DNA of 64,000 nucleotides from Ruegeria_B marisflavi (GTDB taxonomy: Bacteria > Pseudomonadota > Alphaproteobacteria > Rhodobacterales > Rhodobacteraceae). The notes under the pieces are model-generated. The model worked only from the letters and a program-made list of their open reading frames with translations, was not told the origin of the DNA and did no database searches. The position numbers and the translations under genes were made by a program. Shown one piece after another: positions 43,296-52,573 of the stretch (within the stretch, counting starts at the first letter, position 1; each line of letters begins with the position of its first letter). The stretch spans positions 102,695-166,694 of the forward strand of contig NZ_JAOVQN010000009.1 of NCBI RefSeq assembly GCF_025673445.1, given 5' to 3'.

Positions 43296-45212
43296 ATGGT
43301 CAAGATCGACTTCGAGCCATGGGAACCCGAGGAGACAATCGGGAAACTGTGGCACACCCTTGCCAGCCGCCTCGATGCACCATCGGTGCACGAAGGAGCC
43401 GCGGTCGACCTGTCAGAGGTCGCGGGGCGGTTGGCCGTTCTTTTCCGGGGCCTGGGCGGCAAGCCGAGTGTCGAACTGCGCCCCGTTTCCCCTGAACTGT
43501 CCCGCCATCGCCTGAGCTGGCGCCGCAAGCTGGCCACCGAGGCCGAGATCCTGCCGCGTGCCTCTTTCGATGGCGAGGTTCTGCGCCTGCCGGACCGGCT
43601 GGCGGTCTATCCCGTGCGCGAGGCGAACGGGGCGCTTTATGTCTGGCTGACCGCAGCCGCCGCGCATGCGGATACGCGGATCGACGAATCCGACCCCCTG
43701 CGCGCCGATCTGAACGCTTTGGTGGCCGCGCAGGCCATGGTCGACGCCACGCTGGACAATGCGCCGGGGCTGCGTCCGCTTTATGCCGAGCTGTGCAGGG
43801 GCCTGTTGCATCATCGTGAAACCCCCGCCCTGCCGCCCGACGAGGCGGCGGTCGAGGAGCTGATCCGCCATATGCTGGGCGATCCTTCGCAACTTTCGGC
43901 CCGGGCCGTGCGGATACAGGCGGGCGAGGTCACCGCGCCGCGCAGCTATCAGCCATTCCGCCCGGTGCCGCTCTGGCCTGAACTGCGCGCGGTTGCGTTC
44001 TCGGAACACCACGAGGTGGAAAGCCGCGATACCGAAGGACCGCCCGAGGAGTCGAACGAAAAGACCCACCGCGCCCGTCGCCGCAAATCCGATCAGGCTG
44101 CACGCAACGACAGTTTCATCCTGCACAAGTTCGAGGCGATCCTGAGCTGGGCCGAGTTCCTGAACCTCAATCGCCGGGTCGATGACGACGATCCCGACAA
44201 CGCAAAAAAGGCGGCCGACGATCAGGACGAGATCGGGTTGGGCCAGGTGTCCAAGGCGCCGCCGACCCGGCTGAAACTGCATCTCGATCTCGCGCCCGAG
44301 GATGTCGACCGCGAACGTCTGTCGGGGCGCATCCTGTATCCCGAATGGGATGTCCGGACGGGCCAGTACCTGCCCGATCATGTCAACGTCCTGACCTCGG
44401 ACGCCGATATTCGCGACGATGCGGTGGAGTTTGCCAAGGATCCGGCCACCGCCCGCCGCATTCGCGCGGTCCGGCGCCAGTTCGAGGCGCTGCGCCCCGG
44501 ACGGGTGATGACCCGCGGCCATCTGGATGGCGACCAGCTGGATATCGAGGCTGCCGTTCGGGCCGAAACAGACCGCCGCGCCAATGGCGAAGGAAACGAG
44601 CGGGTCTGGCTGCAATCCCGGCCACAGGCACGGGATCTGGCGGTCTCCATCCTGCTCGACGTCAGCCGTTCGACCGAAAGCGTGGTCACCGGCCGCGCCG
44701 TGATCGACATCGAGCGCGAGGCCCTGGCCGCGCTGGCTTGGGGGCTGAACGCCTGTGGCGACGACTTTGCCATCCATGCCTTCAGCTCGCTGAAACGGCA
44801 CCGCGTTTATGTGCAGCGCTGCAAGCGGTTTGACGAGGTGATGGGGCCCCAGGTCGAACGGCGCATCGCTTCGCTGCGGCCCGGCCATTACACGCGGCTG
44901 GGTGCGGCGGTGCGCCATGCCTCGGCCGATCTGGCCAGCCAGGCGCGCAAGCGCCGCCTGCTGCTGGTCATCACCGATGGCAAGCCCAATGATCTCGATC
45001 ACTACGAAGGCCGCCACGGGATCGAGGATACCAGGCAGGCCGTTCACGAAGCCCGGCGGGCCGGGCAATCGGTGTTCGGTGTCACCATCGACAAGACGGG
45101 CAAAAGCTGGTTTCCCCGCATGTTCGGACAGGGCGGTTTTGCCGTCATCCCCGATCCGCATCGCCTGACAATGGCGCTGCCGCAGATCTATCGGCAATTG
45201 GTCGGGGCATGA
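43296..45212 (+). CDS. norD: NorD, vWA-domain partner of NorQ
   Basis: 638 residues. The C-terminal third is a von Willebrand A domain with the MIDAS DxSxS motif at Asp455 (LAVSILLDVSRSTES) and the further motif RKRRLLLVITDGKPND. The N-terminal two thirds are helical and acidic, with a low-complexity patch (DDDDPDNAKKAADDQDE). It is the partner that anchors NorQ to NorB. NorQ-NorD pairs resemble CbbQ/CbbO. The stop overlaps norE (ATGA at 45209-45212). Confidence 0.93.
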   Translation: MVKIDFEPWEPEETIGKLWHTLASRLDAPSVHEGAAVDLSEVAGRLAVLFRGLGGKPSVELRPVSPELSRHRLSWRRKLATEAEILPRASFDGEVLRLPDRLAVYPVREANGALYVWLTAAAAHADTRIDESDPLRADLNALVAAQAMVDATLDNAPGLRPLYAELCRGLLHHRETPALPPDEAAVEELIRHMLGDPSQLSARAVRIQAGEVTAPRSYQPFRPVPLWPELRAVAFSEHHEVESRDTEGPPEESNEKTHRARRRKSDQAARNDSFILHKFEAILSWAEFLNLNRRVDDDDPDNAKKAADDQDEIGLGQVSKAPPTRLKLHLDLAPEDVDRERLSGRILYPEWDVRTGQYLPDHVNVLTSDADIRDDAVEFAKDPATARRIRAVRRQFEALRPGRVMTRGHLDGDQLDIEAAVRAETDRRANGEGNERVWLQSRPQARDLAVSILLDVSRSTESVVTGRAVIDIEREALAALAWGLNACGDDFAIHAFSSLKRHRVYVQRCKRFDEVMGPQVERRIASLRPGHYTRLGAAVRHASADLASQARKRRLLLVITDGKPNDLDHYEGRHGIEDTRQAVHEARRAGQSVFGVTIDKTGKSWFPRMFGQGGFAVIPDPHRLTMALPQIYRQLVGA

Positions 45213-45757
45213 AGCAAACATCAGGGATTGACGAGCTCCCAGGCGAGTTGCTGATGTGGGTGCTGATCTTCAGTGAACTCTTGGTGTTCGGCGCGGGCCT
45301 CTTGGCCTTCATGGCTGTCCGCCTGACCGATCCAAGCGGCTTTGCCGAAGCGCAATCGGCGCTTTACCGGACCGGCGCGGCGATGAATACCGCAGTGCTT
45401 GTCACTTCCGGCTTTCTGGCGGCCAAGGGGTTGGAGTACCGGCGCAAGGATCGCCGGGGGCAGGCCCGGCTCTCGCTGGTGGCGGCGGCGGCGCTGGGAT
45501 GTGTGTTCCTGATCGTGAAAGGCGCCGAATATGCCGGCAAGGCGGCGCAGGGGATCAGTTACGAGACCCACCCGTTTTTCATGTTCTATTACCTGCTTAC
45601 GGGGTTTCACGCCGCGCATGTGGTGGCGGGCGTGTTGGTTCTGCTGCTGGTCGCCTGGCGCGACGAGACCGGAAACATAGAGGCGGGCGCACAGTTCTGG
45701 CACATGGTCGACCTGATCTGGGTCCTGCTGTTTCCTGTTGTCTACCTGTTGGGATAA
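45209..45757 (+). CDS. norE: NorE, cytochrome c oxidase subunit III-like protein
   Basis: 182 residues with five predicted helices and COX3-like pattern (LLMWVLIFSELLVFGAGLLAFMAVRLTDP; HPFFMFYYLLTGFHAAHVVAGVLVLLLV; FWHMVDLIWVLLFPVVYLLG). NorE is not required for catalysis but supports full NO reductase activity or its stability. It is coupled to norD by a 4-base overlap. Confidence 0.92.
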   Translation: MKQTSGIDELPGELLMWVLIFSELLVFGAGLLAFMAVRLTDPSGFAEAQSALYRTGAAMNTAVLVTSGFLAAKGLEYRRKDRRGQARLSLVAAAALGCVFLIVKGAEYAGKAAQGISYETHPFFMFYYLLTGFHAAHVVAGVLVLLLVAWRDETGNIEAGAQFWHMVDLIWVLLFPVVYLLG

Positions 45758-45762
45758 AGATC

Positions 45763-46065
45763 GTGGAAACCCCGGACCCCACCGCCAAGACGCTGCGCCA
45801 CGGTCGTGGGCTCAACCTGACCACGGCCTGGCTGGCCTTGCTGGCGCTGAGCCTGGCATCGACAGGGGCAACTGTCTTGCCGGTGCCGCAAGAGATCGTG
45901 GCAACCGCCGTCCTGGTGTTGGCGCTGATCAAGGCGCGCGTGATCCTGGCCCGATACCTTGAACTGTCAACCGCCCGGTCGTGGCTGCCCGGTCTGAGCA
46001 TCATCATCGCCTGTTTCTTTGGTCTGGTGCTTGGCTTGTTCCTGATCTATCCGGCGGCCTTGTAA
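45763..46065 (+). CDS. norF: NorF-like small membrane protein
   Basis: 100 residues from GTG 45763, 5 bases after the norE stop. Three hydrophobic helices are visible (LTTAWLALLALSLASTGATVLPV; EIVATAVLVLALIKARVILARYLEL; WLPGLSIIIACFFGLVLGLFLIYPAAL). It resembles COX IV-type or NorF proteins, which usually close the norCBQDEF operon. Proteins of this size diverge fast, so the name rests on position and topology. A longer frame extending upstream lies in norE and is rejected. Confidence 0.8.
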   Translation: METPDPTAKTLRHGRGLNLTTAWLALLALSLASTGATVLPVPQEIVATAVLVLALIKARVILARYLELSTARSWLPGLSIIIACFFGLVLGLFLIYPAAL

Positions 46066-46334
46066 GCACGCCACAGACTGACCGGTTTTGACCGGATTAG
46101 AGCGTTGAGTGCCGCGATCTCTGTACAAACGGGCAGAAATCGTGCAAAATCCCAAATAAAGCAACAAAACCGGACGTGAAAGAGAGCATGAGCCAGATTT
46201 GTTGCCGGCAGCAGTGGGAACATGATCCTTATGAGATACAACAGGTTTTGCAATAGGCTGAACTCAGGCGGATGCCGCTTTGTCCTGCCGGTCCGCCCGG
46301 CCATATCAGGCACGCCTGAACGGGAGCAGGGCAG

Positions 46335-47108
46335 ATGGTGACGGGTCATGATTTTGCCGCGCATGCCAAGGTGATAGCCGAGAAGGCCGCCGAAATCGCG
46401 CGCGGGTATTTTCGCGGCCAGTTGCAGGTCGAACTCAAAGCCGATGAAAGCCCGGTCACCCAGGCCGACAAGGCCGTCGAGCAGATGGTGCGAGACTACC
46501 TGGCGGAGCATTTCAGCGATCACGGCATCTTGGGCGAGGAGCATGGGACAAAACACGGCGACTCCCGTTATCTCTGGGTCGTCGACCCGATCGACGGCAC
46601 CCGTTCCTTTCTGACCGGGCATCCGCTTTTCGGGTTCCTGCTGGCGCTGCTCGACAACGGGGATCCCATTCTGGGCATCATCGGGGCGCCTGCCTTGCGG
46701 GAAACCCTGATCGGCATTCCGGGCATAGGCGCGACACTGAACGGATCTGCGATCCGGGTGTCCGGGCAGACACGGCTTGATGACGCGCGCCTGTTCGTGA
46801 ACGAGGGCGAGAAGATCTATCGCGATCATCCGGCTGTCTTCGCCCGATTGATGGGCTGTGGCCAGACCCGGCGGCTGGGTTATGACTGTTATCCGCATGC
46901 CCTGGTGGCGATGGGTCATGTCGATGCCGTGGTCGATTACGACCTGCAACCCTATGACTATATGGCGTTGTCTGCGGTCGTGCGGGCGGCGGGTGGACAG
47001 ATCACCGACTGGCAGGGAAACCCGTTGACTTTGGCCTCGGACGGGCGCGTCGTGTCTGCCGCGTCGCCCGAGTTGCATCGCGACCTGCTTGACCTTTTGA
47101 ACGGCTAG
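46335..47108 (+). CDS. Inositol-monophosphatase-family phosphatase (HisN-type candidate)
   Basis: 257 residues. The metal and phosphate motifs of this Li+-sensitive family are present: GEEHGTK, WVVDPIDGTRSFLTGHPLFG, and the C-terminal YDLQPYDYMALSAVVRAAGGQITDWQG. Members dephosphorylate inositol phosphate, histidinol phosphate (HisN) or 3',5'-bisphosphate nucleotides. The motif DGTRSF and family pattern fit histidinol-phosphatase, but no his gene is adjacent (hisD lies 14 kb away). The preceding 269 bases after norF hold only a small CCGGT/ACCGG dyad near 46.08 kb and no gene. Confidence 0.78.
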   Translation: MVTGHDFAAHAKVIAEKAAEIARGYFRGQLQVELKADESPVTQADKAVEQMVRDYLAEHFSDHGILGEEHGTKHGDSRYLWVVDPIDGTRSFLTGHPLFGFLLALLDNGDPILGIIGAPALRETLIGIPGIGATLNGSAIRVSGQTRLDDARLFVNEGEKIYRDHPAVFARLMGCGQTRRLGYDCYPHALVAMGHVDAVVDYDLQPYDYMALSAVVRAAGGQITDWQGNPLTLASDGRVVSAASPELHRDLLDLLNG

Positions 47109-47111
47109 ACC

Positions 47112-48794
47112 ATGGCGATTTTCGCATTTCTCATCCAGTTGGCCGGTGCCACCATGCTGTTGCTGTTCGCGGTGCGGATGGTGAGGACAGGGATCGAACG
47201 CGCTTACGGCGCCTCGTTCCAAAGGGTCATGACCGGCCGGCAAGGGGCGTTGCGGTCCAGTGTCGTCGGCCTCTGCATGGCAATGATCCTGCAAAGCTCG
47301 GCCGCCGTCGCCTTGCTGACCTCGGGCTTCGCGGGTGCCGGTTTGCTGGGCTTTGGTCAGGGTCTGGCCATTGTGCTGGGCGGAGATCTGGGTTCCGCGC
47401 TGATCATTCAGGTCCTGTCCTACCGGCTGGATTGGCTGGTCCCCCTGCTGCTGGCGGTTGGCGGCTGGCTATTCGTCAAGACCGAGGCGCGCAAGGCGCG
47501 CCAACTGGGCCGGATCCTGATGGGCGTTGCCTTCATCCTGATTTCCCTGCGCTTTCTGCGCGAGGCCATGGACCCGATCCGGGACAGCGCGTTCCTGCCC
47601 GCCGTCGCCGAATACTTGGCCCGGGACTACGTCACCGCCTTTATCGTCGGGGCTGTACTGGCCTTTGTGATGCATTCCTCGGTCGCTGCCATCCTGATGT
47701 GCGTCACCCTGGTCCAGATCGGGGCGATCCCCTTTGTCGCGGGTCTGTCGCTGGTACTTGGGGCCAACTTTGGCAGTGCCTTCATCCCCGTTTGGCTGAC
47801 ACGGGGTATGCCGATGACGGGGCGGCGCATCCCCTTTGGCAATCTGGCGCTGCGCGGCACCTGGGCCGTTCTGTGCCTGTTTGCCGTGAACATGATCATT
47901 GCGAGCGGACTGGATGCCTCTGGGTATGGCGGCCAGATGCTGGTCAACGCGCATCTGGCGTTCAACGCCTCGCTGCTGATCCTGGCCTTGCCCTTCTGTT
48001 CGGCGCTGGAAGCGCCGCTGACGCGGCTGTTGCCCGATCCGGTCGACCCTATGAGCGCCGAGTCGCTGTTGAAGCGGCACAGCAATCTGGACCCCACCCA
48101 TATTGGCAGCCCCGCCCAGGCGCTTTCCAGTCTGAAACGCGAACTGTTGGTGATGACCGACCTGGTCGATGCCATGTTCCGGCCGACGCTTGGCCTCTAC
48201 CGCGATGGCGACAAGGCCCGGATCAAGGCCGTGCAGGCGCTGGATGAAGAGGTCAACGAATGCCTGTCCGGCATCCGCCGGTTCGTGGCGGCCTTGCCGG
48301 TCGAGACTATGGGCGAGGACACGGCCAAGATCGCCCGCGACATGCTGGAATATGCGGTGCGCCTGGAAACTGCCGGCGACGTGGTCGCCCGGCGCCTGAC
48401 CGTGCTGGCGGGCGAGCTGCGCAAGACCGGCAAGAGCTTTTCCCGCGAGGGGTGGTCCGAGCTTCAGAACATGCACGAGACGATCATGGCCAACCTGAAG
48501 CTCGCCTCGAACGTGCTGATTTCCGACGATCTGGAGAGCGCGCGCCTGCTCAGCCTGGAAAAGACCGAGTTGAAACGTGCCGAACGGGACAGCCGCAAGC
48601 GCCATTTCAAACGCTTGCAGAACGGCGAGAAGCAAAGCTTCGAGACCAGTGACATTCACCTCGAAACGCTGCGCGCATTGCGGGAATTCAACAGCCATAT
48701 CTCGGCGGTCGCCTATCCGATCCTGTATCACAATGGGCAGTTGCTCGAAACCCGGCTGATCGAAACCCTGCCGCGAGGACAGGAAGAAGTCTGA
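47112..48794 (+). CDS. Na/Pi-cotransporter II-type protein with PhoU-like tail
   Basis: 560 residues. The N-terminal about 320 residues contain two inverted Na_Pi_cotrans repeats with the QSS motifs (MILQSSAAVALLTSGFAGAGLL and FVMHSSVAAILMCVTLVQIG, the latter having HSS in place of QSS). The C-terminal third is a PhoU-like helical domain (VMTDLVDAMFRPTLGLYRDGDKARIKAVQALDEEVNECLSGI). Such proteins (NptA/YjbB group) move phosphate coupled to sodium or export it. It starts 3 bases after the phosphatase gene, an operon in which phosphate released could be handled. Confidence 0.88.
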   Translation: MAIFAFLIQLAGATMLLLFAVRMVRTGIERAYGASFQRVMTGRQGALRSSVVGLCMAMILQSSAAVALLTSGFAGAGLLGFGQGLAIVLGGDLGSALIIQVLSYRLDWLVPLLLAVGGWLFVKTEARKARQLGRILMGVAFILISLRFLREAMDPIRDSAFLPAVAEYLARDYVTAFIVGAVLAFVMHSSVAAILMCVTLVQIGAIPFVAGLSLVLGANFGSAFIPVWLTRGMPMTGRRIPFGNLALRGTWAVLCLFAVNMIIASGLDASGYGGQMLVNAHLAFNASLLILALPFCSALEAPLTRLLPDPVDPMSAESLLKRHSNLDPTHIGSPAQALSSLKRELLVMTDLVDAMFRPTLGLYRDGDKARIKAVQALDEEVNECLSGIRRFVAALPVETMGEDTAKIARDMLEYAVRLETAGDVVARRLTVLAGELRKTGKSFSREGWSELQNMHETIMANLKLASNVLISDDLESARLLSLEKTELKRAERDSRKRHFKRLQNGEKQSFETSDIHLETLRALREFNSHISAVAYPILYHNGQLLETRLIETLPRGQEEV

Positions 48795-48929
48795 CAGGAT
48801 CACACCGGCCGTTTTGATCATTTTTTCCGGGCCCTGTGGCGTGTGGCCAACAGGCCCCCATGATCTTCGACATCATGGCCGTTGTGCGACCATTGCCAAG
48901 GGGGGTGTGGCCGTGATCGTCGCCAATAC

Positions 48930-48946
48930 GTGGCGACACTCGCCAC
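48930..48946. promoter_or_regulatory. Operator-like inverted repeat before the PuuB-like gene
   Basis: GTGGCGA-CAC-TCGCCAC, a perfect 7-bp inverted repeat with a 3-base centre, lies about 76 bases before the ATG of the next gene. It looks like a dimeric repressor site. I could not match it to a known regulator. Confidence 0.45.
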
Positions 48947-49021
48947 AAAATAATTTGATCATATCTGGCAGGACCTGTTCCAGGCTGCTATGTCTGTCCG
49001 CAAAAGAACAGGACTCTGCCG

Positions 49022-50323
49022 ATGGATCTGCTGACCGTAAACGATCGTTCGGGGCACTACCCGCCCTCGTATTATGCCGCCCATGCCAAGCATCTGGAGC
49101 CCTTCGCCGAGGCGCAAGGAACGCTTGACTGCGATGTCTGCGTGATCGGCGGCGGGTTCACCGGGTTGTCGGCGGCCTTGCATCTGGCGCAGCGGGGCTA
49201 TGATGTGATCCTGCTCGAGGCGCAGCGGGTGGGTTTTGGCGCATCGGGTCGCAATGGCGGTCAGGTGGGGCAGGGGCAGCGGGTCGAGCAGGAAGAGTTG
49301 GAAAAGATGGTCGGCCCGGATCACGCCCGCGCCCTGTGGCAGATCGCGCGGCAGTCGGTCGATCTGGTACGCGACCTGTCGACCTCGGATCTGGTGCATG
49401 CCGATTACCATCCCGGCATCATCCATGCTGATCACCGGGAACGCTTCGTGCGCCACAGCCACGACCACGTCCGCCATTTGCGGGAAACCTACGGCTACAC
49501 CAACATCCGCGCGCTGGATCGGGAAGAGATGCGTGATCTGGTGGCCTCGGACGCCTATTTCGGCGGCTGCATCTACGAGGATGCCGGCCACATCGACCCG
49601 CTGGAATTCGCGCTAGGCCTGGCGCGGATGGCGGTGGCCGCCGGTGTGCGGATCTATGAGGGGTCCAAGGTTCTGTCGCTCACCGAAACCGACCCGGCCA
49701 AGGTCAAGACCGCCAAGGCCGAGATCACGGCGCGTTTCGTTGTCATGGGGTGCAACGGCTATCTCGGGCGTCTCGACGACCGGGTTGCCTCCCGCGTCAT
49801 GCCGATCAACAACTATGTTGTCGCAACCGAACCGATGACGCCGGAGCGACAGGAAAGCCTGATCCGGGGCAATGTCGCGGTGGCCGACAGCAAGTTCGTG
49901 GTCAACTATTTCCGGTTCTCTGATGACCACCGCCTGCTGTTCGGCGGTACCGAAAGCTACAGCTATCGCTTCCCCAGGGATATCGCCTCCAAGGTGCGTA
50001 AGCCGATGCTGGAGATCTTTCCGCAACTGGCCGATATCCGGATCGACCATGCCTGGGGCGGAACGCTGGGCATCACGATGAACCGGATGCCGCATTTCGA
50101 ACGGCTAGCGGGCAATATCCTCAGCCTGTCGGGATTCTCTGGCCATGGCGTGGCGATGGCGACCCTGTCGGGCCAGATCGCCGCCGAAACCATAGCTGGA
50201 CAGGCCGAACGGTTTGACGTCATGGCCGGTGTGCCGACGCCTTCGTTCCCCGGCGGCCCCGCCTTGCGGACACCCCTGCTGGTTCTGGCGATGCTGTGGT
50301 TCAGCCTGCGCGACAAGATCTGA
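49022..50323 (+). CDS. FAD-dependent amine oxidoreductase (PuuB-like)
   Basis: 433 residues of the DAO superfamily. The FAD fold begins at about residue 37 (CDVCVIGGGFTGLSAALHLAQRGYDVILLEAQRVGFGASGRNGGQVGQGQ), where SGRNGGQ is the typical motif of the gamma-glutamylputrescine oxidase subgroup; the GTLGITMNRMPHFERLAGNILSLSGFSGHGVAMATLSGQIAAE tail completes the cofactor site. It probably oxidises an amine such as gamma-glutamylputrescine and releases an aldehyde, H2O2 and ammonia. The ABC importer and aldehyde dehydrogenase at 22.8-28.2 kb could supply and finish the path. An alternative is a glycine/sarcosine-type oxidase. Confidence 0.82.
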   Translation: MDLLTVNDRSGHYPPSYYAAHAKHLEPFAEAQGTLDCDVCVIGGGFTGLSAALHLAQRGYDVILLEAQRVGFGASGRNGGQVGQGQRVEQEELEKMVGPDHARALWQIARQSVDLVRDLSTSDLVHADYHPGIIHADHRERFVRHSHDHVRHLRETYGYTNIRALDREEMRDLVASDAYFGGCIYEDAGHIDPLEFALGLARMAVAAGVRIYEGSKVLSLTETDPAKVKTAKAEITARFVVMGCNGYLGRLDDRVASRVMPINNYVVATEPMTPERQESLIRGNVAVADSKFVVNYFRFSDDHRLLFGGTESYSYRFPRDIASKVRKPMLEIFPQLADIRIDHAWGGTLGITMNRMPHFERLAGNILSLSGFSGHGVAMATLSGQIAAETIAGQAERFDVMAGVPTPSFPGGPALRTPLLVLAMLWFSLRDKI

Positions 50324-50534
50324 TCTGCCCCAAGGGCAAGACCGAGAGATTTTGCCCGACGCGCAATAAAGGAAATTGCCAATCACTTTGCTAAACTCAT
50401 GGTAGGAGTCACTGTTTCCAGTGATAGGAAGAAAATTTGCTTTGGCATGATAGTCGGGCGCAATGTCTGCGCAAAAGATTGGTATTATGGGTAGATAAAG
50501 AACAATCCGGAGCGCGCGGCCTTGAAGTGCGACT

Positions 50535-50565
50535 CCTATTAGAAACCAAAGGGTTATCTAATAGG
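50535..50565 (+). promoter_or_regulatory. Hairpin masking the ribosome site of the IS30-type transposase
   Basis: CCTATTAGA (50535-50543) and TCTAATAGG (50557-50565) form a perfect 9-bp stem with 13 bases between. The 3' arm runs into the AGGGAG ribosome site 8 bases before the ATG. Many insertion elements use such stems to stop translation of transcripts entering from outside. The left end of the element is not certain; a TAGGAGTC sequence near 50405 is repeated inverted at 50531-50538 and may relate to it. Confidence 0.5.
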
Positions 50566-50576
50566 GAGATCGTGCC

Positions 50577-51095
50577 ATGGGAGCCGTTTACACGCAACTG
50601 AGTTTGAAAGAACGCCGCAGAATCGAAGACTGGTGGCACGCGAAGGTCCCCGTCCGAGAGATGGCGCGCGTTTTGAAGCGCTCGAAATCGACCATTCATC
50701 GAGAGATCAAACGTAACTTCTGGGCGGATGATGCGTTTCCGAAGAAGTATGCAGGCTATTTTGGGCTCGCGCCCCAACTGCAGACGAACAATCGCCGATC
50801 CGTTCAGAGAAAGCTGATCCAGCATCCCGACCTGTGCAAGACCGTGATTGACCGGATCAAGCAAGGCTGGACGCCCGAGCAAATCGGCAACCGGATGATC
50901 TATGAAGGCGCGAAGCTGCGTGTCTGTCAGGAAACGATCTACCGGTACACCTATTCCAAGGAAGGCATGGCGAAGAAATTATGGTGGTACCTGCCAGAAC
51001 ACCGCAAAGCCCGTCGCCCGCGTCGTGCCCGAAAGCGCCAAGCACCGAAGTTTGACCGCGATGTCAGCATCCTTTACCGCCCAGATGATGTCGCA
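50577..51095 (+). mobile_element. IS30-family transposase, N-terminal half only
   Basis: The first about 173 codons encode the IS30-type N-terminus: a helix-turn-helix beginning YTQLSLKERRRIEDWWHAKVPVREMARVLKRSKSTIHREIKRN, then the second DNA-binding part (GWTPEQIGNRMIYEGAKLRVCQETIYRYTYSKEG) and the basic linker RRPRRARKRQAPKFDRDVSILYRPDDVA. In intact members the DDE catalytic core with GDWEGDL-type sequence follows; here the similarity stops after RPDDVA near 51095 and unrelated sequence starts. The element is therefore a truncated, inactive remnant. The open frame goes on to 51605 only because it runs into the decayed gene downstream. Confidence 0.85.
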
Positions 51096-51862
51096 CCCGG
51101 AACAGGCCGAAGGCGACTGGATCGACCATTTAGAGGCGGACACCCTGCTGGCCATGTATCCCGCCCTGATCGGTGCCAAAGGTTATCGCGCCGCGGAAGA
51201 GGAATATCTGGGCGGATCAATGCCCTGATCGAGCGCACCGGCGACAGCTATCGGGTGTTCTGGGCCATGTTCTTTCGCTGGATAGATTACAGCGTGCAAG
51301 GCGATATCGACGTAAGTTACGAACTTGCCTCGGGCCTGGCCGAGATTGCCGAGGCCGACACTACCGGCCTGCATGTGCTGGTCCTCGACCGGATACCGGG
51401 GTCCAGCTTGATGTTTCTGGGCGAGTTCGAATACGCCCGAGTTCATCTTGAACGCTTTCTCGACTCTTACGACCCGGTGCAGCACGCCGAACCGATGCGG
51501 CTGTGTCCGGCGACTGGCTTACATTCCATGACTTCTGGGCTTGGCCGGCGTGACTGGTCCAAGAAAAGTATCTGGGTTTCTGGATCGTCTACGCCCGCAT
51601 GCTGATGGGGATCGGCCGGATATCCGAGAGCAATGTCGAACAAGACCAGGAACATTTCCAACAGACTCTGGCGGTTCTGATCAACCAGGGTTTTCTGCTT
51701 CTCAACCCCAAATTCCGCACCATCCACGCCATGGCGGAAGAGACCGCCGGCCTGTCTGCACCGATTGCGGATCTGAGCGCCCTGGAACGGGATATTCGTG
51801 CGGGCAAGCGGTGGATGTTGCCGATCTGCCTGCGCTTTCAGGACAGATGGGACGGCTCATAA
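51096..51862 (+). pseudogene. Decayed regulatory gene: helical/TPR-like repeats of an ATPase- or cyclase-type regulator
   Basis: Coding sense remains in pieces. One frame gives DWIDHLEADTLLAMYPALIGAKGYRAAEEEYLGG. After a frame shift near 51220 comes RVFWAMFFRWIDYSVQGDIDVSYELASGLAEIAEADTTGLHVLVLDRIPGSSLMFLGEFEYARVHLERFLDSYDPVQHAEPMRL. A third piece after an internal deletion and an in-frame stop gives LVQEKYLGFWIVYARMLMGIGRISESNVEQDQEHFQQTLAVLINQGFLLLNPKFRTIHAMAEE. The ARVHLERFLDSYDPVQH pattern recalls the C-terminal TPR part of adenylate-cyclase/AAA regulators. The 5' end was lost at the IS30 junction. The gene cannot be functional. Confidence 0.6.
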
Positions 51863-52573
51863 CCCTTCGAAAAGACGGTCGATATCGCTAATCTTCAACC
51901 GGCGGCGGCCGGTTTCGATCACGCCGGTGGCCGCCAGCCGCGCCATGACCCTGCTGACCGCCTCACGCGTGGCGCCGATATAGTTGGCAATCACATCATG
52001 GGTCGGGCAGGGGTCTAGCACACCGCCAGGTTTAAGCTGATGTTCCAACTGCGCCTGTTGCAGCAGAAAGGCGCGGACCCGTTTGTCGACATCATGCACC
52101 ACCAGCCCGAACACCCGCTCGGTCAAGGTCCGGTTCCGCTCGGCCAGGTCGATGGCAAGGTTGCGCGCCAGCCGGGGCACTTCGGCCATCCAGGCCAGCA
52201 GCCTGTCTGCCGACATACGGCCCAGCACCGTCGGTTCGGCCGCCGAAATCGTCAGCGACCTGGGGCGATTGTCCAACGCGGCCAGCTCGCCGAAATAACG
52301 GCCAGCGGTAATCTCGGTAAATGCCACTTCCTTGCCATTGGGGGACAGCAGCAAGCCGACAAGGCGGCCGGAAAACACGACATACATATCGGTCGAGGTT
52401 TCGCCCTGCTCGACCACGGTCTGACCAGTATTCACGGTCATCGGATCGAGGTCGTCGGCAAACCGCCGCAGGTCCTGCGGGTCGAGCCCGGCCAGCAGGG
52501 ATACTTTGGAAAGAACCGGCTCTATCGGAATTGCGGGCTTTCTGTTTGATGGTCGCACGGTCCGATATCCCAT
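51857..52573 (-). CDS. Crp/Fnr-family transcriptional regulator
   Basis: 238 residues. The cyclic-nucleotide fold spans about 20-135 and contains a phosphate-binding cassette GRYFGELAALDNRPRSLTI (Arg105), which matches cNMP-binding rather than the iron-sulfur FNR type; no Cys cluster is present. The C-terminal winged helix is DVIANYIGATREAVSRVMARL (193-213). It is divergent from the three-gene protease/NTPase operon with a 263-base AT-richer gap, so it may control that operon. The gap contains no gene and no clear binding site that I can name. Confidence 0.88.
   Translation of the reverse strand: MGYRTVRPSNRKPAIPIEPVLSKVSLLAGLDPQDLRRFADDLDPMTVNTGQTVVEQGETSTDMYVVFSGRLVGLLLSPNGKEVAFTEITAGRYFGELAALDNRPRSLTISAAEPTVLGRMSADRLLAWMAEVPRLARNLAIDLAERNRTLTERVFGLVVHDVDKRVRAFLLQQAQLEHQLKPGGVLDPCPTHDVIANYIGATREAVSRVMARLAATGVIETGRRRLKISDIDRLFEGL

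Noticed and set aside
50577..51605. A complete 342-residue IS30 transposase
   Set aside because: The catalytic half is missing; the frame runs by chance into a decayed, unrelated gene.
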